Shown here piece after piece: positions 10,993-23,420 of a stretch of DNA of 64,000 bases. The notes below the pieces were generated by a model. The model was not told the DNA's origin. It worked only from the letters and a program-made list of their open reading frames with translations, and searched no databases. Each line of letters begins with the position of its first letter. Within the stretch, counting starts at the first letter, position 1. Source of the DNA: Artocarpus heterophyllus (taxonomy: Eukaryota; Streptophyta; Magnoliopsida; Rosales; Moraceae); contig CM046348.1 in assembly GCA_025403435.1 (NCBI GenBank), positions 14,260,034-14,324,033 of the forward strand, in the 5' to 3' direction. A program made the translations under genes and the position numbers.

Positions 10993-13661
10993 TGTAACGC
11001 CCCTAAGTGGGGGTTAACAGTTTTTAATAAATAAAATAAAGATTAGAAAATAAAAATAAAACTTTAAAAATATTTGCCCGAGAGTTAAATAAAAACTTTC
11101 AAATCAAAACAACAAATAAACAACAAATAAACCACAGTTTAATATAGCATCATAAATTCAATAATACAAAACTGTCATCATCATCATTCCAACCCTCAAC
11201 AAATCTTAATACAGTCACAGAAAAGTAACATTCGATGCTTACACGGTCATGATAGACATTCTTAGCAAATAAAACAAATCCAACATTATACAGCTACATA
11301 GCTTTCTCAACTATTTTTTCATCGTCACCTCACACTTGGTGAGTCCTGAAAAGATAAAAACATAGGGAAATGAGCGACAATATGCTCAGTAAGGAAAATA
11401 TTACTCACCTTTAAGTTTTTACCATTACCATATTAAAACCTGCATGGTTAGTTTATAATCATTATTCATCAATATTATCATGTTCAATTCTGGTGGATAT
11501 CTTATGATCATTGTTACCAAGTTTCATACATATATATATACACATATTTATTTAGGATTCAATTATACTCATCTATATCCATCGTGCAATAGAATATCAT
11601 ATCACTCAATTCAATAAAACCTAAATGGGCGCGCTTGACCACCCTCTAAACATTCCAAGGGTGTTTCAAGTGAGGGGACATTAAGCCCCGGATCCTCACC
11701 AAGTCGATTCTTGTACAGTGCGTTATGGGACCTTCAACCCAAGGGAGCGTCATCACCTCCCCTTATTTTACCTTTTAGGGTATTCGTGTCTAAGGACGTA
11801 ACCGACGCCCTCTTCATGTCCCACCATTCCTCTATATTCAATCGTTATTTATAAAGTTAGTTTTTCTAACTATGCTTTTTAATTTACATCAATATGTGTC
11901 AAATCATTATGTTTCTCACTGTACAATACAGGACGAGTTCCACATCATCATGTTATAGATATAATCATATGCATTCAAAATATCATATACATATCTTGCA
12001 ACATAAAACAACCAAATTTTAATTTACCAAAACCTCACAAAAGATGAGTAATAGAATCCCTACATTCCAAACTTATCAATAATCTTTTAATCTCGGAATC
12101 AATTAATGTTAGCTCCACACTCCCTTGATCCTAAGGCATGCATAAGGATAATTAAAACTAAAGCACAACATACAACCATATTCATAATAAATCATGTGTA
12201 AATCCATGTCACCAGTGTGCCATTAAAGTTTTTATGCAAATTTCTTTTTGAATACTAAAGTAAACAATTTTTATCTCAACACAATATAAAATGCATACAA
12301 GTAATCTATATGTTTTAGTCCCTAATAAGATTTATAAATCACTTAGGATGGTGTTAGAAAGGTTGCAAGACATTAAGGAATTAGGAGTGAGCAAAGTTGG
12401 GTTCTTGACTCAGGTTAGCAGCAAGTATACCATGACAAACTGGCTATATACTTTTGCAAAAAGGGAAAGTTCACTATCTACAATCAGCACACTGGTTAAC
12501 AAGTGGTTTACTTAAGGTAAACGGGCAGTATACTGCCACTGGCAGGTTTACTAGTTTCTAATTTAAAAATTAAAAAATTCATAAAAAATAAAATACAACT
12601 CCGATTTAAGCTCATGATAGCTCAGTTGGAAAGCTTAGGATGTCTACTTTTTAAATACGCAAACTAATTTACAAAATTCATTGTCATTCAATCCCAAAAT
12701 TTCAATAAAGAGTCACTGTCCATAGAGGTATTACAAAGTTTATTGAATACCAAGTTTCCCTTTACACCATATCATATTATTCTTGTACAAAATCTCAAAA
12801 CCATGTCAAAATATGTAGTATGTATTCTATACTCATAATAAAGATATTCCCGTGGATTTTTATACCAATATTATCATCAAACCATATCTCAAACATTTCT
12901 TGCAAATAAGGGTGAAAACATGCTTATATCAAAGTTTTTTTCATCCAAACCTTAGAAATCTCTTTTATACCTCAATCAATCCATGATGAACCTTTGAAAT
13001 ATGTTTCTAACATGCATATGGAACTAGTTTAACAATATAATTTTTTGTTTACGACATATACACTTAGACTTTATATACATATGCTCCAAAATAGCAACAA
13101 AACATATATTCAGGTTCAAGAGCACAAATTTGAATAACCCTTGAGTATAAAAATTTATAAATAAAAGACTAAATTCATTTACAAGATTCTAACCTTGGAT
13201 TATGTTAGTTGGAAGCTTGAAATGGCTTCAAAACAGGTTCCTTAACTTCGATATGGCTAAAATTCTTGTTTAAATGGAGGTGATGGTGGCTGATTTTTAT
13301 GGCTGTCTTGAAGAAGTTTTCTGAGTATTTTGCTTCAGTAAAAATGAGAAGAAGAGTGTGGCAAGGGAGAAAAAGGAAGAGAAGATGAAGTTTTTGAAGA
13401 GAAGTCATAGAGGCAATTATGGAGGAGACATGTTGGAGCATGTCGCGGAGGAAATAAAGAAAAGCAGGGTCAAGAGTAGTTGGGAAAAATATCTTTATGT
13501 CTCCTCTGGAGACTTTTTGATAGAAAATGCCAAAGTAACATTTTCATGACAAATGGAATAATAAAAGCAACTTAGTAATTTTAAATGCAACAAAATTTTA
13601 AATTATCACGTTTTATACAATAATTTGTAAAATTATTCCTGTTAAAATAACATGTGTTACA
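10993..13661 (-). repeat. 5' LTR of the gene-carrying retrotransposon
   Basis: 2669 bp, partner of 4041-6715, with the same first 60 or more bases and the same GTGTTACA end. It is followed directly by the ATATT target duplication. Many scattered substitutions and small indels relative to its partner indicate age. Confidence 0.9.
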
Positions 13662-13666
13662 ATATT

Positions 13667-14812
13667 ATTTTATTGGTGATAACTATTTAATTAATTAGTG
13701 ATAAAGATAAACTAAGTTGATCAGTAGTAAATCACCAACTTAATCGGTAATAAACTAAAGCTAATAAGAGAGGCCATATACAATATGGTGTTTGGATAAA
13801 TATTAAGAATTGTAGTTTAAAATATAAAAAATTATTGAATCAAAAGATAAATATTAAGTAATAGTATTAATTATAAATACAAATATTTGAAAAATGAAAT
13901 TAACATTCAATATTGGTTCAAAATGTTAAAATGAAGATGGTTCTGAGTTCTAAATTAGGAGGTCTAACTCAGTTTGAACTGCTAATTTAGTTCGAATTAA
14001 ATGCACCAACAAATGTCGGTTCATACTTTGATGGTCATTGAAATCAAACCAAACTAAACTCAACTACTGATCCATACGCAAATAAGTAACCTACCAGAGC
14101 TTTTACACTCGCAAATATGCATCCACTGGTTCTCGTCATACATTGACCATGACATTTTTCTCTTGACGAGTAATAACTTGACATTCAATCTTTTACCCAA
14201 AAACAAAAGCTTGATATCTCAAAATAAGTCTTTGGCAAAATCAATTTCAACAAAAATTTTTAATTGTTATATTATAAAACTTTCACATACTATGATGATA
14301 AAAAAATAAGCTCTATTAAAAAAATTTTACATGCTATAATTTTTAGCTTAAAAATTTAAATTTAAACCAAATTTTTTGAGCTTCTTATAATTTGACACTT
14401 ATTGGAACCAATCACCACATGTGATTGCAAATTCCAGGCTTGCCATTAATTATGTATGTGTCAGTGCTTCTGTTTTCTCGGTTGGTATGCATGGTCTGCC
14501 AATAAAGCTATTTTTCTTTCTTTTTTCCAAATGTCAATGAGAATTAACTAATACGTTTAAACTTACAGTAAATGACCGTACAACCTTTGCCAGCCCTGTG
14601 CTATAGTCCTGCTACTGCCAGTGACTTACTAATATCAGAACTGATAAAGAATTGATTCAGTCCAAAAATGACAAAAATTCATGCCAAGACAACAAAATAC
14701 GGAACCCGTTCTGTTCCTTGCTACCGTTGTAGTCATTAGCTAGGCTCATTCTTACTCTCTTTGTTAACCACAAGCGTCCCATTTGTCAAGTTAACTTTTA
14801 CTTGTAAATTTA
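13667..14812. other. AT-rich intergenic DNA
   Basis: No gene, RNA or structured element is supported here. It contains AT-rich sequence with some 'ttcgaattaaatgcaccaac'-type fragments that may be decayed transposon ends. Confidence 0.5.
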
Positions 14813-14964
14813 TACGGTGTTTGAGTTTTTATTATTTTTATACTTATAAATAGTATAAAATTTTTATATATTATAATAATAATAAAAGTTATTATAGTAT
14901 AAAATTTTTACATATTAAAGTAAAAATAGTTTTTACTAACAGTTTTTATCACTTTTTAAACACC
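14813..14964. mobile_element. Tourist-like MITE, copy 2 (degenerate)
   Basis: About 152 bp, beginning near GGTGTTTGAG and ending CTTTTTAAACACC, flanked by TTA (14810-14812 and 14965-14967). The interior has the family pattern of 'tataaatagtataaaattttta' and 'acatatta' repeats. A second, more decayed relative follows at 15084-15240 (GGTGTTTAAAACGATGGTGGG to ATCAAACA, flanked by TAA). Confidence 0.45.
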
Positions 14965-16339
14965 TTAATAATGATTAAAACTGTAAATATTATAACATAT
15001 GAGGCTTATGTTGTAATAATTTTTTTTTTGTTTTTACTGTAACATATAAGACATTTATATTACTGCTAACTAAAACATTGTAAGGTGTTTAAAACGATGG
15101 TGGGAGCCGTTAGTTAGAACCGCTTTTGTTATAATATATGAGAACTTTTTACTTTAGTAATTTATTTATTGTTACGATAATATATAAGAGTTTTATACTA
15201 TTTATAATTAAAAAATAACAAATATCATTTTTATCAAACATAAAATTAGTTAAAACCAATTAATATTTTTTTTTGCCCTTGATTAGTAGAAAAATTTAAA
15301 CATAGCCGCTGGTAATAAAGTACTCTACGCGTAGTCAAAGTCTAGCCCTAAGCTTTCACATCTCTTAATGCCATTTACGGACACACAACATGTACTCCCT
15401 GCATGCACTTTGTTTTTTAATGCTTTTTAATCATCGTACAAAAGTTTCCCTTACCAAGGTAATTTGAAAAAAAACGAAAACAAGAAAAGAGAAGGTGAAC
15501 AAATAATATTAGGGTTTGCTACGTGAATGTCCACTGATAGTCTACGACTTTAAATTTTTGAATTTGATCACAATTATTTTAAAAAATTATAATATGATTA
15601 AATTATTGTTATAAAATTAAAATTAAACATAATACTTAGAATATCTTAAAAATGTTTTTAGTTACATTGTAATCACTTTAACAATATTATATTTTATACT
15701 ATATTAAATAATTATTTTACTGATATTATTTTATGACATATATAAAATATTTACAAACTGGAGTCATATTTTAATTCAATAAACATAATTGAATCATTTG
15801 TCACATTAACCTATATCTTTAGTTATTTTTTTCTATATCTATTAGAGAAATTGCTATGATATTATATGGATTCGACTCAAATTTTTCACCTGATTTTGAT
15901 GTTTTAAATAATTTTTAACTAATTATATTATAATATATCATTTAAAAAATTTAAAATAATACATGTTTAACTTTTATATGTTTTTTTATTAAATAACGCG
16001 TTAGAATAGTGGGACAAAGATTTGAATCCATGTTACACGGTCCAAAGTGAGAGAAAAAGCATATAAAAAAGTAGGGTTTGTTGTAGCCAGATATATGATA
16101 TTGGATTGGGCGGATTTTTCTTTTTTGGAGTATGGTCAAATCAGGGAATTAAAAAATTCGGGAGATTTTCCACTGGGTATTATATTAGATTCTCCGTAGC
16201 TTTCTGTAGGAATTTTTTATTGGATATTCTGCAGAGCCTCACTCTGATATCTCCAACTGACACCACTGAAAAATATTACTAATTACTGCAGCCGCCATTA
16301 ATTTCTTTCCCGTTTCCCTCTCTCAATTCCAGGCAAGCA
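14965..16339. other. AT-rich intergenic DNA with MITE remnant
   Basis: It includes the degenerate MITE relative at 15084-15240. The rest is AT-rich and without coding potential. Composition becomes less AT-rich from about 16180 (attctgcagagcctcactct) toward the possible transcript start described next. Confidence 0.45.
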
Positions 16340-16353
16340 AAAACCTATATTCC

Positions 16354-16380
16354 TATATAATATATATATATATATATATA
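16354..16380. repeat. (TA)n microsatellite
   Basis: About 13 TA units followed by CACACA. Other dinucleotide runs in the vicinity are (GT)/(TA) at 16711-16738 and (TA) at 17009-17028. An (AAAAG)n run lies at 17448-17475. Confidence 0.9.
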
Positions 16381-17593
16381 CACACATATTTTGCTCGTAT
16401 TTCCCTATATGTATAGATCAGAAAATGTCTTTGAGGAAACCCCACAAAAAAAGAGTTTTGATATGATCTCTTTCTTTCTTTCTTTCTTTCTCTTTCTGTG
16501 AGAGCACAGAGCTCTCTCTGTTTAAGGGTATGCTCACATGAGCGAGGCTTCTGCAAAAGTAAGTAGGACTACTATTAATCTTTTCTCTCTGTTTTTCTTT
16601 TCTCATGCATATCTCTGTGCGTGATTATTCGTTGTTTGATGAAATGTCCCCATCTTTGAAATGAACAATGTTATGTCGTTGTTCTTCTGTGCTATAGAGT
16701 TAGTGCAACTGTGTGTGTGTGTGTATATATATATATATTTCTTTGTGTATTAAAGGTCGCCGGTCAGGCCAGAAAATGTCGTTTTCAGCAACGTAAATCA
16801 GGGCAATTTGTCTTCCTCTTCGCATGCAGAGCTTTCAATGTATTTTTTTTTGCCTGCTGGGAAATTTGAAAACTAGATTATACAGCCAGAAATTGTTCAT
16901 AATGTCATAACTAATCATGGGCAAGGAAATTTCTAATATATCTTTGGAATTTCTCCTTTTTTTTTGTTTTTCTAATGACATATTTCTCATACTTTGTTCT
17001 TCAATTTTATATATATATATATATATATCGTTCTATTTTTTTTTTCCTGTTTCAGGGTTGTTTATGATTTCTTTTTTTCTCTTGGGCGATGGTGAGGAGA
17101 GGGAGAGGGAGAGTCCGAGGAAGGAATGAAAAGTTGACGCGAAAGACAAGTGACAACAAATCTGGAGGCACACGTTTTGATACTTTTGGAAAGAAAGAGT
17201 GTCCATTGGTAAGATTTGAAAGCTTGACCATACCCTGCAGGCTACATTATATATATGTCTGATGGGTCCCACGTTTATCTTTTGACCCTTTTTTTTATAT
17301 GTTTTCTTGTTTCTATTCTTTATTTTATCACTTTTTGTTGAAAAGTTTTGTGGTTCCATCAAAAAGAAAAAGGTGAATTTTTATGGCTGTATATAATATG
17401 CACGTATTATTGACAATCACAAGGGAACAAATATGAGGGACAAAGGGAAAAGAAAAGAAAAGAAAAGAAAAGAAAGAATAATATAATATGGTGCTAAAAA
17501 AAGAGCCAGGAAAAGTAGTCTGAGAAATTGCAAGCAGAGGACAAGACTATTACATTACATTACATTTGCTAAAAGAGGAATGTAACTTATTAA

Positions 17594-17769
17594 GGGGTGT
17601 TGGGCAGTGGTAAAAATTGAGTGGTTCCTATCATAATTTTAGTTATAAATAATATAAGCTCTCATGTGTTATAGTAACAATAAAAAAACATGCTACAGTA
17701 TAAAACTCTCACATGCTACAATAAAAGTGGTTCTTACCACTGGTTCCCACCACCCTTCCAAACCTCCTA
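17594..17769. mobile_element. Tourist-like MITE, copy 3
   Basis: 176 bp, starting GGGGTGTTGGGCAGTGG and ending CCACCCTTCCAAACCTCCTA, flanked by TAA (17591-17593 and 17770-17772). The interior repeats the family sequence 'aaaactctcacatgctacaa'. It is very similar along its length to the copy at 18588-18765. Confidence 0.7.
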
Positions 17770-18587
17770 TAAGTGTTGTAGATTTTTAGCAATGTGCGAA
17801 ATATATGAAATGTCTATTAACAAATTGGATTGTATTGAATATTAAGCAAATTTCCAAAGGTTTATATGTGTGTCAATTAACTAAAAAGAATGCCATATAC
17901 GACTGTGGTAGACAAGATAAAACTTACAAACTTTAGCTTAATTACATCATGTAGCCCAAATGCAGTTTTTCATGACCCTTTTTTTTTTGACAGCCTAGTG
18001 TTTTGACTCTAAATTTGAAAGGAAAATAAAGATATTTTTCATATCTCAATAGATTTACCGCTCGTGCTAGTTCTGCTGTATGGGTTGCGGCTGTTAGGAA
18101 GACATTCACATGGTTCACGTATTATTATATCAATATTTTTGTCTAACGGCTTGCTGCCTCTACTATTGCAATTTATTTTTGGTATACGTTTGTCTTTATT
18201 TATATATATTTTTATGTATAGATATCTTATTACTTTTTAGCACATAAAAAGATTTAGGGTTAATTGTAAAATTTCTCCAGTAATTATAATGCTTGTAACA
18301 ATGTGCCCCTGACTTTTAAAAATGTAACATTGTTTCTGCTTAATTTATGAAATAATAACGAACAAACTCTTTATGTTAGGAATTTCAACCGAAGTTGACA
18401 CATAATTAGTATGTAGTATATAAAAAAAGGTTAATTTTGTAACTCTATTATGAAGCTAATATGAAGTTACAAGTCGATTTAAATTAAAAATTTTTGGGAA
18501 AATATATTAAAAAGCCTTAAAATGTTTTTAAAACTTATAAACCTTTCCTTTTGCTTCTGTATTATAACTTCATGGCAAGAAGATTTA

Positions 18588-18765
18588 GGGGGTGTTTGGC
18601 AGTGGTGGGAACCACTCAGTTCACACCACAATCTCAGTTATGAACAGTATAAAGCTCTCACATGCTACAATAACAATAAAAAAATATGCTATAGTGTAAA
18701 ACTCTCACATGCTACAGTAAAAGTGGTTCTCACCACTGGTTCCCATCACCTTTCCAAACACCTTA
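18588..18765. mobile_element. Tourist-like MITE, copy 4
   Basis: 178 bp, starting GGGGGTGTTTGGCAGTGG and ending CCTTTCCAAACACCTTA, flanked by TTA (18585-18587 and 18766-18768). The inverted ends extend inward as GGGAACCA / TGGTTCCC. The reading frame spanning 18522-18878 is only read-through of this element and is not a gene. Confidence 0.75.
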
Positions 18766-18768
18766 TTA

Positions 18769-21700
18769 GAGTAATTGTATACTATATTGTTCGACAAACT
18801 CTCATTCTTTATGCAACAATATGTGTTCTTTCGATTGAATATCATAATATAAGGGATTTATTTGCTACAGTTTCATAGATCAGTGCAAATATTATGTTTT
18901 GCAAATTGAGGTACGTTTTAACAGGAGATATAGTTGAAGGAGATTTTTTTTTTTGTAATTAATCGAAAGATTTATATTAGGTTTACTTGTCTTATACTTC
19001 TAAAGTTTGCTCACTAAATTAGGTGTTTGTTGAAATATATTGTCCATATGTCTTCAGACTATATATGTATTTACGTTGAAACCAGCATAATTAATTCTGC
19101 TTGGATGTGGACAGCACTATGTGCCCTATCAGGTTATGGAATACCTAAAACGACACTATATCAATGACAATGAAATACTTGACAACTTTAAAGTTAACTG
19201 AAGAATATGTGTGCACATGAATAAGCTCCTACACTCTCCCTCTCACAGCTCTTTCTGATTTCTCTCTCTAAATACACACACACACACTCGCATACAATTG
19301 TATAAAACTCTACCTGTTTGAATTGGGTTCAGCTTTCTCTGCTACAAAGAGGCATATAGTCTTAGTAGAATTTTCCTTTAATTACCAAGCCAAGTTTTTT
19401 AATCAAAGAACAAGCAAAAATGTGAATATATATAGCCAGACATCATCATTACATGAACAAAACTAAGGTTTAAGTGGAAACAATACAAGCAGACCAGCAG
19501 CCATAGTGGAAGGTAGTGAAATTAAAAAAAAAAAAATGAAGAATTGGTAATTAATATTCACAAAAGTCAAGTTCTCATGAATGCTTGAATGCTTAGCCTA
19601 GCCATGCTGCTGAATCTGATAGATTATAGGTCATAGTAGCCTCATGAATTATATATAAAAATAACACAACATTGATTCATTCAGTAAAAAATTAGCACAA
19701 AACAATAAGTATCAAATTTCATCCCCTTTTCTACTAGCCTAGCTAGAGAAAAATCATCATGGAACTAATCATGAAACTAATAGAAATATGAATAACATAT
19801 GCCCTCCTAAGAAAACTTGATTTAGAGCTGCGTGTTTAATTGTCTAATTCTTAGTATTTATTACTTAAATAAATAAGGTTGTATGCATTCATTCATGAAT
19901 CGGTTTTTCTTATTTTCTGTTGGTAAAAAATCGGTAATTCAGTTCTTTTAATAAAAAAAAAAACAAATTAAGTACATGAAGACACACGTACCCTTTATCG
20001 TTTTTAGTTATTAACCCTCCTGGAAAAAATATGGTGGTGCCTACCACACTTCTGATTAGTAACCTTGAAAACATATCATCATCTAATTTCTTCGTTTTAA
20101 AGAATCTTTAAACTTTTGCTACTAACTACTCATGATGTTTTTCTAAAAGCAATATAATTTCTATCACTAAGCAACAAATCTGCTATTGGACGTGCCTCCA
20201 TTTATTCATACATAAACAGAAATATATGTATATATATATATGCAAGGTTTTGCAGTCCTACATTTATAAATAGTGTCTTTTTTGGAAATGTGTCTAATGC
20301 CTTCAGTATTGTTAGCAATTATCACTGAATTGTTGTTAATCACCTTTTCAATAGTTACTAAGAAAGCAGAATTGTGTTATGGATTCAGAGTGCTACATGC
20401 ACGGCTTAGATACACTATTTGCAGTTGAATGGTTTGACATGCAGAGTTGTTTGAATAGGAAAGGATATCCAAAATAATGAGATCTAACAATAATTGTTGG
20501 CACTATTTCCAGTATCAATAATATGGGGCTATGATGATAATAAATTTAGCCCTCCACCTGATTCCTGTTCCTAAACATCTTATTAGAAGGGCAAAAAAGT
20601 TTTAACTTGCATCACATAGTTCTTTTAATTATCTACATAAGACATTAATTCATGACAAACAAGACTAGGATTAATCATGTTAAATATGTTTAGATGCATG
20701 TTATCTGGATAGAGGAGGTATAGCTGTCCTTGATTGTAGATACTGAGAACTATAATAGCATTATTTATATATCCTTATTTTATTCACTAGTAAATCTTTT
20801 AAAAATTTTCAGCACTTAAGAGAATAATATAACAATAATATTACAAGGAAGAAGAAATAAGTAATACCGTGACATATCTTTCCGTTAGTTTTATATAATA
20901 ATCTTATGCATGAACCATATAGTTACTTCCATACCATGCTAAGAACTTGTTTGATAGGAGAATAAAGTAGAAGGATCAAAGGCTGGAAAGAAAGGATTAT
21001 CCATCTGGATTTGTGGTTGTTTGGTAGAAAGGATTAGAGGAAGGAAGGAACTAATTAGATGAGGAATTCAAATTGCCCCAAATCCAATTTGAAAACCCAC
21101 CTCAGTTTGGAAGGACTCCTGAAGGGGAAATTATCCACTTGTTGGAATATGGTGTCAAATGACTTTGCGTTCATTTAGAAAAACGGTTGAAACTTCTTTT
21201 AATGGTTTGAACCAATTTTTACAGGATACTTAGAAGAATAGTTTAAACCATCAGTTTGTGTTTGTGAACTATAGCATGTTAGAAGTATTTGAAAGAGTAG
21301 TTTAAACTATTAGTTTGAGTTTGTGAACTATAACATATGAGAGCTTACATTCAAACCATTGGTTTGAATTATTCTTTCAAACACCCTATTAGTTTGAATT
21401 TTATGAGAGAAAACACTATAGCGAAAATAGTTGGGAAAAAACGATTCAAACCACAGTTGCTAAACGGACATTTTATTAACTTTTACAATTAAAGGGAAGA
21501 AACTCTCTCTCCATTGATTTCCCTCACCTAGGTTATTAACCTATCTCTCTCCCCCCTTTATTTTCTCTCCCTTCTACCACACGAATGTTCAAAAATGAGA
21601 TTATGGAATACATACAAACGTACACATAAAGGTAAAAACTTCCTACAAATTTGTTTTCTTCCTTCTTATCGTCTCAAGCTTATCTACGTACAGGAGACAG

Positions 21701-21975
21701 AGATCTAGATATATATACCGTTGCATTAAGCTGAATATATTTAGGTAACAAATAAAAACAGCATAGTGTGGTGTAAATCACTAATGTATTGTTTACAACT
21801 AAAAATCACAAAGAGCTTGTTCATGTTCTATTCTGTTGATTTTCTGGTTTTATAGTTGGACGTATGTGCATACATATATTTGTATATATGTGTAGATGCT
21901 GAGTCTCAATTCAATTGACACACATGAACATGATGTTCACAATGCCTATCAATCTTTTGTCTTTTAATAAAACAG
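18769..21975. other. Intergenic DNA with repeat remnants
   Basis: No gene is supported. Bases 20944-21130 carry 'tgtttgataggag', an end-like sequence shared with the MITE at 36.5 kb, and 'gtttggtagaaagg'. Bases 21170-21475 contain repeated 'agtttaaactattagtttgag' units and a 'tttcaaacaccctatta' end, a decayed MITE or nested pair. Microsatellites occur, e.g. (CA) near 19276 and (TA) near 20230. Confidence 0.4.
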
Positions 21976-22033
21976 GAACCAGCATTGAGTCTGAAGGTCA
22001 TGGAAGATGGCAAAAGGCTCACGACCATCTTTT

Positions 22034-23157
22034 GTAAGTCAAGGAAATATTTGACAAGAATGAGGTACTTTTTGTTCTATTAATAGTGGCAATAATATAA
22101 CAGAATTTTTGGTCTGATTGGACACTCAATTATGTGCTAGTTTACAGAAAATATACTTTAGGTTATGATAGATGGTCAGTCACAAGTCATAAATACACAT
22201 GATATATTATATGTTGTACTAGGAAACACAAGACTATGTTTCAGTCCGTACGATGAGCAGAAGACTTCAAAAACGGGGAAAAAAACTAAACTAAACTAAT
22301 ATAAAAAAAAATTAGCTTGCAGTTGATGAGTTATTAAATTATAGAGTATTTTAACCATTCAAATATGAGCTTGAGTGTGGATTTTTTAAAAGTTCACCAT
22401 ATGTGCTTTTATGAATTCCCTGACACTATTGCCAAGATTAATTGAAGAATTTCATGTCGTATGTCACTAGTCTTCTTCTGTATATACATGGCTTACATCG
22501 TTTTAATTTCTTAACTTGGATATTGTTCTTTTCCAAGGAAATTACTCAATTAATTGGTCTACGTACACCAAATTAACTTTTACTTTATAAAAAACTTGTA
22601 TGAGTGTCGACGTCATAATATGTGTTTTTGACATGTGAAAAGATCATATGATTTTTAAACTTCTCAACACTTTGATAATTTTTTCACTCTAGCTAGCTAC
22701 ATGATACGACTGGTTTTAAAAGTTTCCTGCTATCTGTTCTTGAATTGTCAAGAATTCAAGCCAATTGTTTTAACAAGAAATAAAATTCTATCTACAAAAT
22801 CAAAAGTTTCAACCAACCTTATCTATCTTCAAATTAGACAAATTAACCTTTTTCTTTCCCCCAAAACTTCAAGCTTGAACCATTTTTTTCTTTATAAAAA
22901 AATAATTCTTTTAAAACAATTATTTGTATTATATATGAGTGCGTCACCAAGTAATCAGCATAGCAAAAGGCCAAAGGAGAAGAAAAAATTCAGAGAAGTT
23001 AGATATATACATGTAATTTAGCATTCAAAAACAGTGGAGATCATTCAATAATTCAAAATGCATATATATAAATTAATAAGCGTTCAAATTAAGTACTTGT
23101 GCCATACATATACATTAATTAAGCTCAAAACATAGCAAGGGAATGATAATATCTTAC
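22034..23157. other. Intergenic DNA downstream of the TCP gene
   Basis: AT-rich. The 106-codon frame at 22701-23021 has no domain, is rich in codons from AT-rich DNA and is not considered a gene. The TCP gene's transcript probably ends in the right part of this stretch, since it is transcribed toward it. Confidence 0.4.
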
Positions 23158-23420
23158 GCATCTTCTTCATCATGACGATTACTCGTTATAGCTTTGGAAG
23201 TAGAAACCTTTTGAACATTCTTAAAACCCTTTTATGTGTCTGATCATGGCCACAGATTTGAACTTCTGCAAATATTTGAAATAAATCATTACATGTAGAA
23301 AATGATGACCAAGAAAATGTATAAAAATAATAAAAGAATAAAAAAAACATAATTTACGAGAGTCTTGACAAAAGAGTACTGTATGCGGTTTAGAAAGCTT
23401 ACCGTTTTGAAAGATTTCAT
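23158..23420 (-). other. Probable 3'UTR with a 137-nt intron of the TCP gene
   Basis: On the minus strand the stop codon (23421-23423) is followed by an exon tail to 23403, a donor GTAAGC, and an acceptor ...ATTTGCAG, with the next exon starting at 23265. A 3'UTR intron is known in maize TB1. Splicing leaves the TCP stop 18 nt from the junction, too close to provoke nonsense-mediated decay under the usual 50-nt rule. Confidence 0.5.

Larger units (their letters stand above)
4041..13661 (-). mobile_element. Complete non-autonomous LTR retrotransposon carrying host gene fragments
   Basis: Two long direct repeats (4041-6715 and 10993-13661) both begin TGTAACGCCCCTAAGTGG and end in GTGTTACA. The unit is flanked by a perfect 5-bp duplication, ATATT (4036-4040 and 13662-13666). 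Orientation is minus: a polypurine tract (6716-6730, AAAGGGGAGGAGAGC on the minus strand) abuts the left LTR, and a decayed primer-binding site lies next to the right LTR. The 4.28-kb interior has no gag, protease, RT or integrase. It holds a LOG-family pseudogene (7679-8310) and a second gene-like segment (about 8906-9700), both on the element's sense strand. The LTRs differ by roughly a tenth by eye, so the insertion is old. Termini and leader match the autonomous element at 46742-55576. Confidence 0.9.
16340..22033 (+). other. Possible spliced transcription unit (non-coding or micropeptide)
   Basis: Three exon-like segments with good splice signals lie in order on the plus strand. The first is a pyrimidine-rich segment ending at 16558 before GTAAGTAGG. 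The second, 17056-17208, follows TTTTTTTCCTGTTTCAG and ends at ATTG|GTAAGA. The third, 21976-22033, follows a pyrimidine-containing AACAG and ends at TTTT|GTAAGTC. A TATA-like tract precedes at 16350-16380. Segment 2 has an ATG at 17089 opening 40 codons (MVRRGRGRVRGR...) that stay in frame into segment 3, but an ATG in segment 1 (16538, MSEASAK) would hit a stop soon after splicing. No domain is recognised. Chance splice-like sites in AT-rich DNA are a real alternative, and there is no transcript evidence here. Confidence 0.2.

Noticed and set aside
16440..16560. MIR156-like precursor suggested by the ctctttctgtgagagcac and gctcacatgagc sequences
   Set aside because: The mature miR156 sequence is absent and no convincing hairpin arm matches any plant miRNA I know.
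18522..18878. 118-codon plus-strand frame
   Set aside because: It runs straight through a Tourist-like MITE and its flanks; no domain and no gene context.
22701..23021. 106-codon frame downstream of the TCP gene
   Set aside because: Lys/Ile/Leu-rich translation of AT-rich DNA with no recognisable motif.
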